Shown here one piece after another: positions 25,468 through 39,301 of a stretch of 64,000 nucleotides of DNA (positions are counted from its first letter, which is position 1; each line of letters begins with the position of its first letter). The stretch covers positions 387,470 through 451,469 of the forward strand of contig JAQFVV010000507.1 in assembly GCA_028023455.1 (NCBI GenBank), read 5' to 3'. Under the pieces are notes generated by a model. It did no database searches, was not told the DNA's origin, and was given only the letters and a program-made list of their open reading frames with translations. Position numbers and translations under genes: made by a program. The stretch is from Epiperipatus broadwayi (taxonomy: Eukaryota > Onychophora > Udeonychophora > Euonychophora > Peripatidae).

Positions 25468-27267
25468 TTAGATTGTTTGTAACAAGAACACATAAATAAA
25501 TATGCAGTCTACTGCAGAAAAATAAAAAGAGATCTACACAGATATTTTAAATAGTATAGAAATGTCAACTTCCTTTGCATAGTATGTGACATTTTAAAAT
25601 AATTGTATAGTATAAAATGTGTGTTTGTATGGTGTATATATATATAGTTTTCTCATTATCATTAAGAAAAATATTCTCTAATACTATTAGCTCTAATTTC
25701 ATTGACTCACACAAAACACATTTACAATTAATTATATGTTAGTATTAAAAGAATCATAACAAAAAAAAACTTGATGTATTTTAATAGTTGCCTGATAATA
25801 TTGTGCATTTTAGTTTATTAATCTCAAAAATATGTCATATTATAAAATAAAATACTGATGTCCAAATACTTTTATGTAAAACATATGTAGTAGTTAGAGC
25901 ATAATGGGCATACATTTTAATTTGTGGTTTAAATAAAATATTTCATCAACAATAAGCAATTACCTTCACAAAATTAAGCATGAATTTTGCTAAATTTAAT
26001 TAGTGAAGAGAATAACTTTATTATTTTTGTAGTAAATATCTTATACTGAACCAGATGAAAAGGAATGCTGGAAGAAAAAGAGTTCTATAGAAGTTGGGCA
26101 TTTATGACCAAACATAATAACTAGACATTTACTTTGTCATCATTTTCTTAAAGATAATATAGAATAAATGTCTAAATTTTTACCAGGGCAAGCAAAAAAG
26201 CTATTAGTATGATTCAGTGTAAAATGTACTAGCTTCAAAAATTGTTTGGAATACTTTAAATATGAATTGGTTTAGAGAGGGTAGAATTGATTTTTTTTAT
26301 TGTATAATAATAAACTAAAAGATGAAAATGAGTGGTTTTCAATGTTAAGCAAATTTGTAAATAGAATTGAAAACAAGATGCAATCCAGTATTGTAATAAA
26401 CATGTTGGATGAAAGAAAGAATATGTCTCTAAAAAATTCATTACCATTAACAAGAATAACTGAACGTTGTTTGTGGATGAAACTGTTAGAAAGATCATCA
26501 AAAGAATGTTTATAACTTCTGTTAAAATTAGAGTTAGGAGTATGCAGAGACTTATACTAAACTTTTTACATTAATAAAATAAGATCCTTGGACTTTTTGA
26601 ACAGTCTTAGTAATGTTTATCTGAAAGTTTGTAATGATGACATTTCACTTATAATTATATACTGGACTATTTTCATCATTTTATTTTAATTGTTAAATAT
26701 TTTTAAATCAAACTTTATACAAGTTTGTATAAAATACAATATTTTGAATGATATTATTGCATACTTTTAAGTATAGATGGCCTCACTGATGGCAGTATTA
26801 GCATAAGAATCAAACTGGTGATTTTCTGATTTTTGTATATTTAATGGCCACCCTACACTAATACTGTCACTAGTATAGACAGAAACACCAGAAAAAAAAA
26901 AGAAAAAAATTCTATTTGAAATGTTGTGTTATACACTAATTTGTATAATATTTCTAAGAAATGAATGTGTATTTAGAAAGATATAAATGAAGTTTGAATA
27001 ATTCTAAAGAAAAACATTTAACAATAAAAACTAAAAAAAGAAATTAGTTCAACATATAATTACACTACGTATTAATGATTTAAATGTGATTTATACAATA
27101 TTTGGTCAATTAATTAATGATCAAAATACTCAGCAATTTGTGAATGTGATATTTTTAAATATCTTGATAACATTTTAGGTAAAAAAGAAGATTTTGATGT
27201 TGAAGTGCAGCAACACAAAAGAAATATGCTGCAACTATTTTTAAAAAAGATATTTCATCACAGTGAT
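25468..27267. other. AT-rich spacer
   Basis: No supported gene is seen. Frames of 70-80 codons overlap on opposite strands at 26.26-26.5 kb, but neither shows a recognisable motif. Confidence 0.55.
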
Positions 27268-30115
27268 ATATCATCATCATCATTACTGACCATTATCAGT
27301 TTACTGCAGGATAAAGCTGTTCAAGTTTAATCCACTTTCTCTGATCCACAACCTATCTTTTTTATATCACATCAAAAAAAATCCTTATTTTTTATCCATC
27401 TCACATGATCTCATTCTAGATCTTTAATTTTTTTAGAATCTAATATAAGACTTCAATGGATCATCTCTTATCATCTCTTCTAGTAACATGCCCAAACCAG
27501 CTTTTTTAGTCTCTTTTCAGTGATGTCAGTGATATATATATATATTCACCAACATTTTTTACCTTTGATTGTTTCTTGTTACTCTTAATATGCATCTCTC
27601 CATACTCTGTTAAATGTCCATCATGTCTTAGATCCACAAGTAAGAAATAGCAAAAAAATATTTTAGAGAAAAATGTTTTTTTCAAATATGTAGGTCTATT
27701 TTTGTTTAATATTTTTTTTAGCAAAAGCATTCCTTCAAGATTAATTTTATTCCTTGTTTCCATCTGTACCAATAATATGATATGATTAACGTAGCTACAG
27801 TTATTATTTTCAATTTCTAATTGATTAACAATCTTTATTTTCTTTTTCTTCTTCTGAAAAATGCATTCAACATTATTTTAGTTTTTTTTTAGCAATTATC
27901 TTCAGCTTACTTTCTTAATTTAATCTAATAATCTAAATGTATTTTTTATTACCTTAGTTTTTCAATTTAATCCAGAAAGTATTTCTTGTAAAACTGCTGT
28001 AAAATAGTTTGAAGATATAGAATTATTTTTTCATACATCTTTATTAATATTAATCTTTGTCTCCATGTTGTATTTTAATAAATATTTTTCATAATCTTTT
28101 ATGCATAACTTCTCTTAATGAGAATTAATAGAACTCTATGTTCTATTATTTATTACATTTCTTAATATCAATGCCATTTATGCATTTTTTTTACTTATAC
28201 AGTACATTTTTAGAATTTAGACATTTAGTATATAGTTTTTCCAACAATTTTTCTATCCTTCTGCTTCTTTTAAGATATTAATAATAATTCTATCATTTGC
28301 TAAAGTTTTTCTTTTCATAGATTTAACAACATATGTAATATTTTCATTTTAAATGTTTAGAAATTCAAATGATGTGTTTCTTGTTGTAGTTATATTGTTG
28401 ATTGGTTTCTTATTACTAATTCTTTGGAGAACAATTCCATATATTTCATGATATCAATCCTTCTTTTAGTGTTGCATCTTTTCTTTTAATTTCTAAAACA
28501 ATACTACTTTTATAGCTTTTCTTACCAATCCACAATTATATCTTTTTATATCATTAAGCAATATTCTTTCTAATAACAAAGTGTTGTTTTATATTTTTGA
28601 GACTTTTATTCTCTTTTATAGCTTTTCTTACAATTCATAGTTATAATTTCTTATAATATTAACTGTTTTTTTTATATAATTTAACTGGACTCCAGATGTT
28701 TAACTCTTTTTACTGGATCATTTTTAAATATTTTTATATTCCTTTGTTTCTTTATGTAGTCTTTTTTTTAGTTAAAAATTTAATAGTGAAATGGAGCTTT
28801 TTTGCATCAACTATTTTTATTACAATTTTTAGTAGATTATTAATTATTTTCATATTGATGTTAGTCAAATGTAAACCATCTTCAAAATCTGTTCACATTT
28901 TAAAACAATTAGCAAGCTCTAATTTAAGATCAATAGAATATTTCTTAAAATTGAGGATATTAACTGTTTCTATTGTTTTTAAATAGTTTTCTTCTCTCTA
29001 GTTTTGCATTAACATGTATCTTACTTCTCACTAATTCAAGATTATTTTCTGTTTTGAATCTAATAAAAAACATTACAGTTTTGCAATATATATATATTTT
29101 ATGTTAACCAAATTATGATATAATTCTGTTGTATCTTCATTTGAATGTTTCCATATTAATTTCCATTTAACATTTTTTCTTTCCAAATTCAATAAGTCTG
29201 TGTCTTTTCTCATTTCTATCACTGTAATTTACTCACAGTATATTTATTCTTCAATCATTTTTGAATTCTTATATTAAAGTCTCCCATGATTAGAATTTTG
29301 TTTAGCATGAGAAAATATTTTGTATCTCTGAATAAAAAGTCTCTACTTTTCCATCACAAGAACTTGAATTATCTGCATTTAATATCTTCCATTAAGGTGA
29401 ATAATTAATTTGTTGCTCTATTTAACATATCATCTCTACAATGTTACCATCATTTTTCATTTATAATAAAATACCCTTCTATTTATCTTTACAACATGTA
29501 TGCTTTTCTCATAAAGTATATATCCTCTTTTCAAGTCAATTGTTTCTTTATTCTTTTTTCTAACATTATAAAGTTTGATGATATCCCATTTAATATTAGA
29601 CAGTTCTTCTAATTCAAGTAATCTTCTCTATCTTGCAAGATATATGTAATTAAATGTAATTAAATACAATATCATCATTGGATGGCAGCCCAGTAATATA
29701 ACATCAGATTTTTTATAACTCTCTGCCTTTGGCTGCCAACTATGGCTATAAGAACCATAATTTAGTTTTGCTTTATCATGTTTGTAAATATCTGAAAGAA
29801 ATCATTCATACCCATATCTAATGACTTTAAGAAAACTCAACTGATGATTCAGTTCAGAATTATCTGACAACTGAAATAAAAGACTATGGTGTTTTTAGTT
29901 TTAAGTTCAGAGATAAAAAAAACTAGTAATCTCACTTCATTGGCTAATATGCTTTAATGCACAGCCCATTAATGTTAATGCACTATATAAATAATCATAT
30001 AGTAATAACATCTGTGGCAACAAAAACACAGCATAGATATTAGAAATTTACTTGATTGGTTGTTTCAAGGCTTCATAGAGTAATCAAACCATCTCCTTTC
30101 AGTTAACAGTAATTA
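27268..30115 (-). mobile_element. RTE-like LINE, near full length, decayed
   Basis: Minus-strand copy of the same LINE as at 1-820. In element order it has a 5' untranslated part (30,115 to about 29,690), an endonuclease region (to about 29,050), a reverse transcriptase region (about 28,900-27,500), and a 3' end. The C-terminal region (about 27,500-27,300) still reads WIKLEQLYPAVN, a typical RTE ending. The 3' tail is a short GAT/ATG repeat (about 27,268-27,282), as RTE elements usually end. Its length of 2.85 kb against about 3.2-3.3 kb usual for RTE suggests internal deletions. A ~105-bp partial duplication inside it ('ttttatagcttttcttac' at 28,507 and again at 28,614) also marks decay. Confidence 0.8.
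27300..29690 (-). pseudogene. Endonuclease-reverse transcriptase ORF of the RTE-like LINE, many breaks
   Basis: The frame is interrupted repeatedly, but islands of the protein can be read. KILIMGDFN lies at about 29,275-29,304 (endonuclease catalytic motif MGDFN) and DFEDGLHLTNIN at about 28,850-28,880. SMKRKTLANDRI followed by ILKEAE lies at about 28,260-28,330; this matches the RTE 'K-M-K-N-K-APG-DG' start of the RT palm. KLYTKCLNSKNV follows, and then FTAVLQEILSGLN at about 27,965-28,010. Segments expected between these, including the RT active-site FADD block, were not found, so part of the RT is deleted or unrecognisable. It cannot make a working enzyme. Confidence 0.72.
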
Positions 30116-33100
30116 CCTTTTGCAGCTAGAATTATAACAACTACAATAAAATTAGCTGTATGTAGGACTATTAATCTTTCTAATATATTTTATAGAAGTC
30201 AGATATGATGTAACATAACAAAGATAAATTTTATTTAACAGTGTCCGATAATAATCATTATGGTAAGATTTTAAGTTAATCAATATATTCCTTAACTATC
30301 TAGATGTGATAATATGGAATTTACAATTTCAAGTACATATACTCAATGGATTGGCTATTTGAAACATGCAAATAACTGATTTTTTAAAGATATATTTTAT
30401 GATGAACTTGAGCATAGATTTCATAAAAAATATTTCAAAAACACTGTAAAAAAATTGCAGTTGTTTTTATTGGAAGAATATAATTAAGAACTAAATACAA
30501 TAAAAATCTTCAGTTAATTAAATCTTTTACAAAGTGATGCTTTTGCAAAAAAAGGTCAAAAAACAGTATCATAAGGTGACAAATAAACAGATTAATAATC
30601 TTCATGTGATATTACTGGATGTGATTATGCTTCATGGACTGTTAAGACTATTGGTAGAATATTGAACTGAAGAGATGAGCTCAATTCCATCACATTTGAT
30701 AATTAAATTTCAAATGCTTTCTTAAGTAATAAAACTATGCAATAATTTTACATTTTATTTATCTTTAATTTATTATACCAGATTTTGAATGATCATACAT
30801 ATTTTTCAGTAGTTTTTAATAATAGTGAATGAAATGGCATATCATAAATAAATAAAAATAATTAAGTTAACCTATAAAAAAGATTCTTCTGTTTTTAGTG
30901 AAAAGCTAACATTCATAATAACCTGTGTTTTGCTTTATATCTTAATATTTTACTTAACTGCTTCAAAAATTTTGGATAAATGGTGTTATCCTGCCATATA
31001 CTCTAATCAAAGTTAATTTTTTTAATGCCATAATGTAATTTAATGATTGCTGTTGCATTAAATTTTTCAATGTATTACATTTTTGTCATGATCTTTCTTT
31101 CATATTTGTAGTCTCCACAGAAATGCAATGGAAAATGATTTTGTGTCATAACCATTTTTAAATCTTGCTTTTCCCCTTAATTTATTTGCATCTAAAATTT
31201 AACAGAATGATCATAAAAACTTACTTTACATAAAATAAGAGTGATGGATCTGTAATTTTTAATATTTTTTTACTTTTCTTATAGTGTTAATAGTATATTC
31301 TTACTAGTGAAATATTTACTGTATATCTTTGTTAAAAAAATCCTCTATTTTTTTCAATGTTTATTTTAAAATATACTCAATGATTTATTAAACTAAAAAC
31401 AAAGTAAAGTTATAAAAAATTATAAAAGAAAATTAATATTTTATTTAGAATACCATAATATTTATAAAATTCCATTATAAGTATATTCCCTTCCATATAT
31501 CATAGAATTAATGTTAGAAAAGAATATATTTTTGCTAAGCATATATTTCATTGACCATTTACTCACATAATAAAGTAGCAAAACATAATATCTGAGATGA
31601 CAAATGACAATAAGATATAAAAATGTTTAACAGGCCTGATTTAAAAAAAGTTATTGGAGAAAAGAAAACACTATTAAAACAATTAATTACCCTTGAGAAT
31701 GGAAAGAGAAGAATAACAATTTTAAAAAAGATTAAACAGAAATGTTAACTATATATATATAAGACTATTTTATTTGAGTGCCAACATTTACTTTGAAATA
31801 AATTTTTTCAGTCAAATTCAGAGAATACAATGAAAAAAAAGGAGCAGACTAATGTTTTTTTTTTAAGAATTTGCTAAGTCTAAACAAGATAACTTTAATC
31901 TATATAAATGAAATTTCTCAACAAACAAAAAATATTCGTTTTCTGTGAAACATTTAAATTAATAGCAATATAGAGAAGTTAATTAGCTTTTTGGAAAATA
32001 ATTAGCACATGTCAACACATCTGATTTTGAATGTCAGCTAGGTTAATATAATTTTTTTAAAGTTCTAAACAGATATAGAATTTTTATTTCAGACAACTAG
32101 CATAACTGACCATTTGATATGAGTAGACAAATGGATGATGAGGTATTCTTAATTGAAAGATAAAAACGAAGAACGAAAACAAAATTTTCATTAGCCAGCA
32201 ATTGGTAATCCTGCTGATTAATGCTTTCTTTTTCACTGTTCTTTTGTATAAGAGAAAGGGGTTATTGGAGAGATTTTGTCCTGCAGTAGATTATTTAACA
32301 CTTTCGTTATCTTATCTTATATATGAGCTTTGATATTGAAAAAGCGAACATCTATGATTAACTATTCTTATAAAATAAAAATTAAAATGCGTTTAAAACT
32401 TATTCTTTTTTATTTTAATTATAAATAATTAAAAGTTAAAGTCATTTATCAGAAATGAATGATAAAACTTTTTTAAAAGTTTTTAATCAAGATTTAAATT
32501 TATGTGGCAAAATGTTATTTCATATTTACAAATTAATAGAATATTATGAATGATTAAAAAAAGTAAATAAAAAAAAATAACGTTTTTGAATTACATAAAA
32601 TAATCTTTTGATATATTAAACGTTAATACATCTAATTTTTAATTAATTTTTTTATTATAATTATTTACAAGATTACATAAATTACTTTCAAAAATAATTA
32701 TAATGAAATAATTTAAAAAAAATTTAATTACTCTTACTGCAGTTGACAGGTTTAGTAAAAGCAATTTTAATGATAGGTAAAAAAATGATCATATGATTTT
32801 TTTTCATATTTTATATCCAGGAAATAACTCATTGTATTAAATCATTCTAAAAGCTTAACAAATTGACATTTTTTCCTCCACTAATAATAAAAATAATCTT
32901 GAAATTTTAAGATAGAAAATGATGGCATTAAAAAAATAACATTTATTGATTACATCATGTGACAAATTCAACAACAACAAAAAAACCTAAGTGACCCCCC
33001 TCCCCTAATATAAACTTAGTAGTTTTAATTTTTACACGTTTTTAAAAATAAATAGGATTTAAATACAGAATAATTCATGGTAAGATGATAGACAAAGAAA

Positions 33101-35254
33101 TATAAGATGCAAAACAAAATAACCTCGAAATTTAATATGCATGTGTAAACAAATCTGCTCACCCATGCAACAAAGCAATAAATCTTTTAAATCATTGCAA
33201 ATCCATCGATTATTAATTTATCATCGTCTGGTTATGAGAAGTTACTTATATACCCTAGAGAATTTAAATTATAATATTTTTTTAAACAGGCAACATTTAA
33301 AATTTGATGATTCTTAAAGTAAAAAGTGTTAGTTATCAAAATAACTCTCACATAACTAAAAAACCTGCAATCCAGTGATTTTTATTTCTCTTGACCAAAT
33401 ATAGTGTGTCTATAATTTAAAATTTTTAAATCTGTTAAATCTTTTAAAAAATATTAGTTCTACATTATCACTGTAAAAAAATAAGAGTAGATACTATTTT
33501 GAAAAATATGTAAAGAAAAAAGAAATATCAACCATTATTACTATTCTGATTAAAAACTTATCAAATGTATTATTAAATTCTGAATCAAAATACATTTATT
33601 TTCAGAAATAATCAGTAAAAGATGACAGACAAATATAAAATACCTCTACTATACGTTTTGACTAAACCACTCACATTCAAAACTTTATTTTTTATATCAC
33701 TCGATATTTTATTGATGCACAGAATCAAAACCACCTAAATATTATCATTGAATCATATAAATTATTTTTATTATTTTGATAACTTTCATTAATTGTTTTT
33801 GGGAATAAAAGCCAGTTTGCTATACCATAATTTAAAAGTACATTTAGTTACAAGTGTTACAGTAATAATGATGATGATGATAATTAAATGGTTTTATTTC
33901 TCAGGAGTTCATAAGTAGGTTGTGTTTAAAAATTATAATTGTAATCATGCTTTTCCAATTGTTCTGATGAATTTAAGTATGTTTTAACTTTAGGTTCCAT
34001 ATAGTAACTCTTATTTACAGTTATCCATTCAGATTCTTCATTAAACACTTTATATAAACTTTAAGCTTTTTCAGACAATACAAGACTATTTTACACTTCA
34101 TTTTTCTGTGATCATTAACTTGACAACTGTTCTTTTATCATTTAAAGAAAATAATTTATAAATTCATTTAAATTTTGTAAAGTTTCTAACTTGATATTCA
34201 TAGAAAATATTTTATTGCATAAAATACTATACCTTAGCAAACTTTTGGAAGAAAAAGTATATGTGCTTTTAACTAGTTTGTTATTACAAGTGAACACAGC
34301 ACTATAGAATTTTCAAAATTGCAATATCTGGTTTCAGATTAAAATTGTAAACAAACGATGTAGTCTACACATGTGCATTTTACATTTGCGGATTTATCTT
34401 TTTCTTATGTTTCAGAAAATGTAAGTTCTATTTTTTTATCATAAAAATTGACAATTTTATGATAATTTTTGTGATCAAGTAAATTGAATTTTTTTGTCTT
34501 TCTCTCATTTTTTTGCTAGTCAATGGAAAAATATTCACCATTAAAATTACATTGGAAAAAATACAATTTTTGACCTGTATTTAAAAGACAACATTATGAG
34601 TCCTCAAAACCTATAAAGATAGGATAAATAATACTACATTGCACTGACTCCAAAGTACTAACTTATGTACCTCAAGCTTAACTCTATAATGAATTTAGTA
34701 TTTCATTAACATTTTATTTTATTACTTTATTTTGTATGTAGTGACTATTTTAGTAGTACTTTTTAATAAATAAAAACTGTATTGGAGTTTTTTATTATAA
34801 TATTTAAATTATATTAATTATTGATCAATATTGCCTACTTGTTATTAGGGATGATATATTTATTACAAATCCCTGTATGGAAATACATTTTGAAGGGTTA
34901 CTAGGAAAAATGAAAGGTACTAATGTCTTTATTCTATGAAGTTTTCAAGTAATGGATTACCTTAGATAAGTGTTATTATATACTAATTCTTTATAAATTT
35001 TATGTTGAATCCAATCAACCTACTAACAAAAATATAATTTTAAGCTGTATGCATGATAATTTTGAATTTATGAAATAATATGAAAATAATTATTAGAAAT
35101 ATTAACTTTTATATCTTTTTTTATTACTTTGAATATCAATGACTATATTTTCTTCAGCTTAATTACATTCTTTGGTGTTCTGTGTATAAAACAATATATA
35201 TATATAATGTAATTTTTGAATAATACAAACTTAAGTTATGATAAAATTTTTGGC
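30116..35254. other. AT-rich stretch without recognised gene
   Basis: No supported gene is seen. The points of note are a tRNA-like fragment at 30.63-30.70 kb, a segment at about 32,230-32,320 that resembles 17.07-17.18 kb, and a short GAT/TGA repeat at about 33,866-33,882. Confidence 0.55.
30632..30700 (+). repeat. Possible decayed tRNA-derived repeat
   Basis: The run 'gactattggtagaatattga' followed ~15 bp later by 'gagctcaattcc' has the spacing and character of a tRNA A box (D arm) and B box (T arm). No acceptor stem, tail or flanking duplication could be recognised, so this may be a remnant of a SINE or pure chance. Confidence 0.3.
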
Positions 35255-36154
35255 TTAACCTTTCTGAAATGCAGCCTAATGCCCCTTACTTTTCAGCATT
35301 TTTTGATGTTTTCTTTGCCTCACAAAACAATGTAAAATATATGATAAAATGTTTATTACTTTTCAGAAAATAACAAATTTGACTTTATTTGACAGATATT
35401 TGTGTTTATTACTGAAATAAATTTTGAATGTTCACATTTTGTTTCTGTAAATATTAAAAAAAAATTGACCTTAATTAAAACAAAGAAGTTAGACATCATG
35501 TTGCTAGAAATATTATTTTCAGTGTATAAAATCAATGAAATATTTCTTAATTTTTATTATTTTTAAACATTTGAAATGTATAATTATTTATTTCTCTTAT
35601 ATCAAACAAATTATGCATTAAATGTTTAAATATTTTGAATATTTATTGCAAAATCACAATATTTTTTTTCCTCATAAATAAAGTAGTTTATTTACATCAT
35701 AGCTTGTTTTCTAATATGCTTCAGGCCATATTTGTGTTAACTGCTAATATAATAATATATTTTTGAAAATAAATTATTTCAAGTCAAAATAAGTTATTAA
35801 ATAATTTATATTTCTTGATATGTAGTAAATATAGTGTAAATTATTTTTTAAAATATCTAAAAACCATAATAAATTCACAAATAAACACATTTTTGCATCA
35901 TTGGAAACTTCAATGTCATAAAACACTGAACATTTTACAGCCTTTTCAACAGACAATGGCTGGACATGTCAAGGAAGGGCTTATGTCTATTGTAAGAGTG
36001 AGAATTTTGAATTTCGCACTTTTTTGTGCAATTTTTTTTATAATAAAATATACTGTTTTACACACATTTTAATGTATAATACTTATGAAAAAATTAACCA
36101 GGGTCTAATTGGTCAAAATATAAAATAATTCACCCAGATTGATCAAAAGGTTAA
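35255..36154 (+). mobile_element. piggyBac-like non-autonomous element, copy 1
   Basis: The 892-bp body (35,259-36,150) is flanked by TTAA on both sides (35,255-35,258 and 36,151-36,154). The ends read CCTTTCTGA at the left and, on the other strand at the right, CCTTTTGAT, so a short imperfect terminal inverted repeat follows the TTAA. The body is homologous along its length to 47,197-48,048 (shared 'gtgcagcct'-type start, 'tttctttgcctcaca', 'ggacatgtc', 'ggcttatgtctattgt'). TTAA target sites and C-rich ends are typical of piggyBac transposons. No transposase frame is visible. The strand is assigned only by matching copy 2. Confidence 0.7.
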
Positions 36155-36385
36155 CATAATTTTTTAAATATTCAATATGGTCACATTGCCAGGCAAAAAG
36201 TTAACATAACCTAAGAAATATGATTAAACAAAGAGATTGTATAAGTCTAAATTATAAATAGTTTGATTTAGTGAGGGAGTTCCAAGATGGAAAAATAGTG
36301 GTTCATGTGATATAAATAAAACAGACTAATAACATTTATTAAATTTATAAATTTTATTTTTTGTTTATTTACATTTTGGATAGCA

Positions 36386-36477
<92 letters not shown>

Positions 36478-36488
36478 GCAGCAGCAGC
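36386..36488 (+). repeat. (TTA)n then (TAA)n then (AGC)n microsatellite
   Basis: About 60 bp of TTA units switch directly to about 30 bp of TAA units, so the two halves are complementary and could fold as a hairpin. Four AGC units follow. Frames across it encode only homopolymers. Confidence 0.95.
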
Positions 36489-36667
36489 TTTATTGCTTGG
36501 AAATTCATAGTAAGTTTGTAAACTGGAACCAATCTGGGAACTTTGATTCCAGAAACTGACCTTCTATCAGTGCACAAAACTACACAGGGTAATAATATAT
36601 AATTGAAGTAGTGTATATTAATGCTTTGCATATTATGTCTTCACAGTAGAGTGCATTTATATATATA

Positions 36668-36782
<115 letters not shown>

Positions 36783-37862
36783 TCTCTTTATGCACAGAAC
36801 TCTTTTTTATTTGATCCATTATAATTTTATTTCTTAATTCGAGTAAATAATAGCTAAAAAGAAGTGTATGACTTTTTTTTATATATATAAAAAATAATAC
36901 TAAACTTCAAAAATATATATAAAAAATTTGGCTTTACTTTTATGCATTCTAGTATACACATAGAAGTAATTTACTATATTCAAGTAATAAAATTATATCA
37001 ATTCTTTTTATCTTGACATTTTGTAATTTTCTAATTTTGTCTAGTGGATAATATATAAGTAAATCATTTATTATAAGATAGTAAGAATTATAATGATGTA
37101 TAATTTTTTTCTGTTCAACTTTTTAGATAAATAAATTGATTTATTTTAAATCACATTTTAATAAAAAATATTTAATATATTTAACTTTTAATATAAAATA
37201 ATAAATGAAAAATATTTTTTTAACATATTCAGCTAATTTGTATAAGTCTTAAAATTTTATAATGAGATATAATAATAAGAATGATGTTATTTTACCCTCC
37301 CCCACACGCACACACTTTTATATTTAATGAAATATTCTTTAATAGATTTGAGTTAATTGGATGAAAGTATTTAAGGTTAAAAAAATTTAAATGAAAAAAA
37401 AAACACAACAAAATATTTTATTAATATTCTTTATTTATAATAATATTTTTTTGAAATATTAATAAAGATAAGGAAAACAAAATGCCATCAATATATGTAT
37501 ATAATTTTACACATAAAAATATAACATATACCATCAATTTGTTGTAGTTACATGTATAAGTATATTAAAGAATATTCGTTTCACAGTTATGACAAAATAC
37601 CAATTTTTTTCTTGATTTTAATTCATAACAATTTTTAATAAAAGATGTTTTAATAAACTTAATTTAAATTTTTTTTTTTATAACAGCAAAAAATTCAGTT
37701 TTTTTTTTAAAATTTAATAAAATCACTTTTAAAGAAATGAAAAAGATTTTGTTTTATAGAAAAGCAGATAAAAGTTGAAACTAACAATACAATTAACATT
37801 TTTTATTTAGTACTTTAATTTTATTATTGTGAATATATTTTTATAATGTTGATAATTTTTAC

Positions 37863-37974
37863 AAAGAGAAAATCTTTAGTCAGAGAAATTTCAATTATAA
37901 TAAAAATATGAAAATATAAAAAGAGAAACTCTTTAGACAGAGAAATTTCAATTATAATAAAAAATATGAATATA
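37863..37974 (+). repeat. Tandem duplication of a ~56-bp unit
   Basis: Two head-to-tail copies, each containing 'cagagaaatttcaattataa' and a following A-rich stretch, differ at a few positions (for example 'aatctttagtc' against 'actctttagac'). Confidence 0.9.
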
Positions 37975-39244
37975 AAATATTATATATGTATATTCTTCAA
38001 CGTGTCCATTTTTCTTTACATAAAAATAAAATACCATAGTCAAAAAAACAAAAAACAAACAGTAGAATTTAAGAAATACTTCCAAGTAAAATAAGCAGTA
38101 TATCAGACAATCAGTTCAGTGATTTAACAGCATATCCAAAAAAGCGAATTTTATCAATAGATATAACTTTTTATAGGGAAATTATGAAAATGGTTTTATT
38201 CATATATATGGAAAGTCAGATGCTTGATAACAGTTGCAAGAAATATACATATCATTAAAAACAAATCAACAGTTAGACAATACCAATATGAATAACAATC
38301 AGCAATTTCAAACAGTTGTTAAGGTAGCCACCTTTTAACAATATCAATATATACATACTGATATATATTTTCACCATACAATGATGGATTAAATGTCTAA
38401 AGTAAATAGATTTTAAGAAAATCACAGCAATCATATAAATATCACCATTATTAGACAATAAAATGAAGATTAGTAGATATAGTTTTCAATGAAGTTTGTG
38501 TGCTGAGTTCTTAATAACCATTGTGATGTTTTCGTATTACATGATACAATATTGCATCATGATATGCTCAATGACAAATGATAAGGCATGACTTTGTCTA
38601 AATTCATTAAATCATTTGTGAAACACTCAGAGAAAGTGTTATTCTATTAAGCTTTTTTATGTTGAATTGTATTAAATGATAGTCTATCATTACCAAAGTG
38701 AAAACAAGGTGATAATCTTTTTTATCAGAATAGCTGACTATTCCCTAGAATATTTTCATAAAGTTTGCAAAAGATCAAGATATTTCTTTCCCAGATCAAT
38801 TTATTGATCTCCCCATTAAACATATATTAGATTTATTAAATAATGGTGTTGAATTATAGAATCTGATAAATACAGAGCAGTCATAGATATCTCCAAACTG
38901 TTTTAAAATTCTCCATCCCACAGCCTGCTTAATTGTTATTTCTCACCATTTTAGAAATTTAATTATATGCTATTCACATGCTTTTTAGTAATTCTTTGAA
39001 TTAGAAATGTTTTTTTTTTTTTTAAAGAATGAAGCATTTTTTTTATTTTGGATAATTTATGTTAAAAAGTAGATGTTTTTTTTTTTTCAAAGATAAATCA
39101 TCAGTCTATTTAATTATCATTGATAGTTCCAAAACACTTTTGTCAAAAGGTTTAAATAATTATTCATCTGTAAATTAATTATTTCAATCAAGCAATCATT
39201 ATTTAAACTCTGACTTAGTATTTCTTTTTATCTTAGAGAATCAA

Positions 39245-39301
39245 GATATATATATATATATATATATTTCTTCCGATATATATATATATATATATATATA
39301 C
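39245..39301. repeat. (TA)n microsatellite interrupted by ttcttccg
   Basis: Two TA runs of about 22 and 25 bp flank an 8-bp non-repeat spacer. Confidence 0.95.

Noticed and set aside
27268-27282. CRISPR or other short spaced repeats
   Set aside because: The short triplet repeats are a LINE tail or microsatellite. No array of repeats with unique spacers exists in the window.
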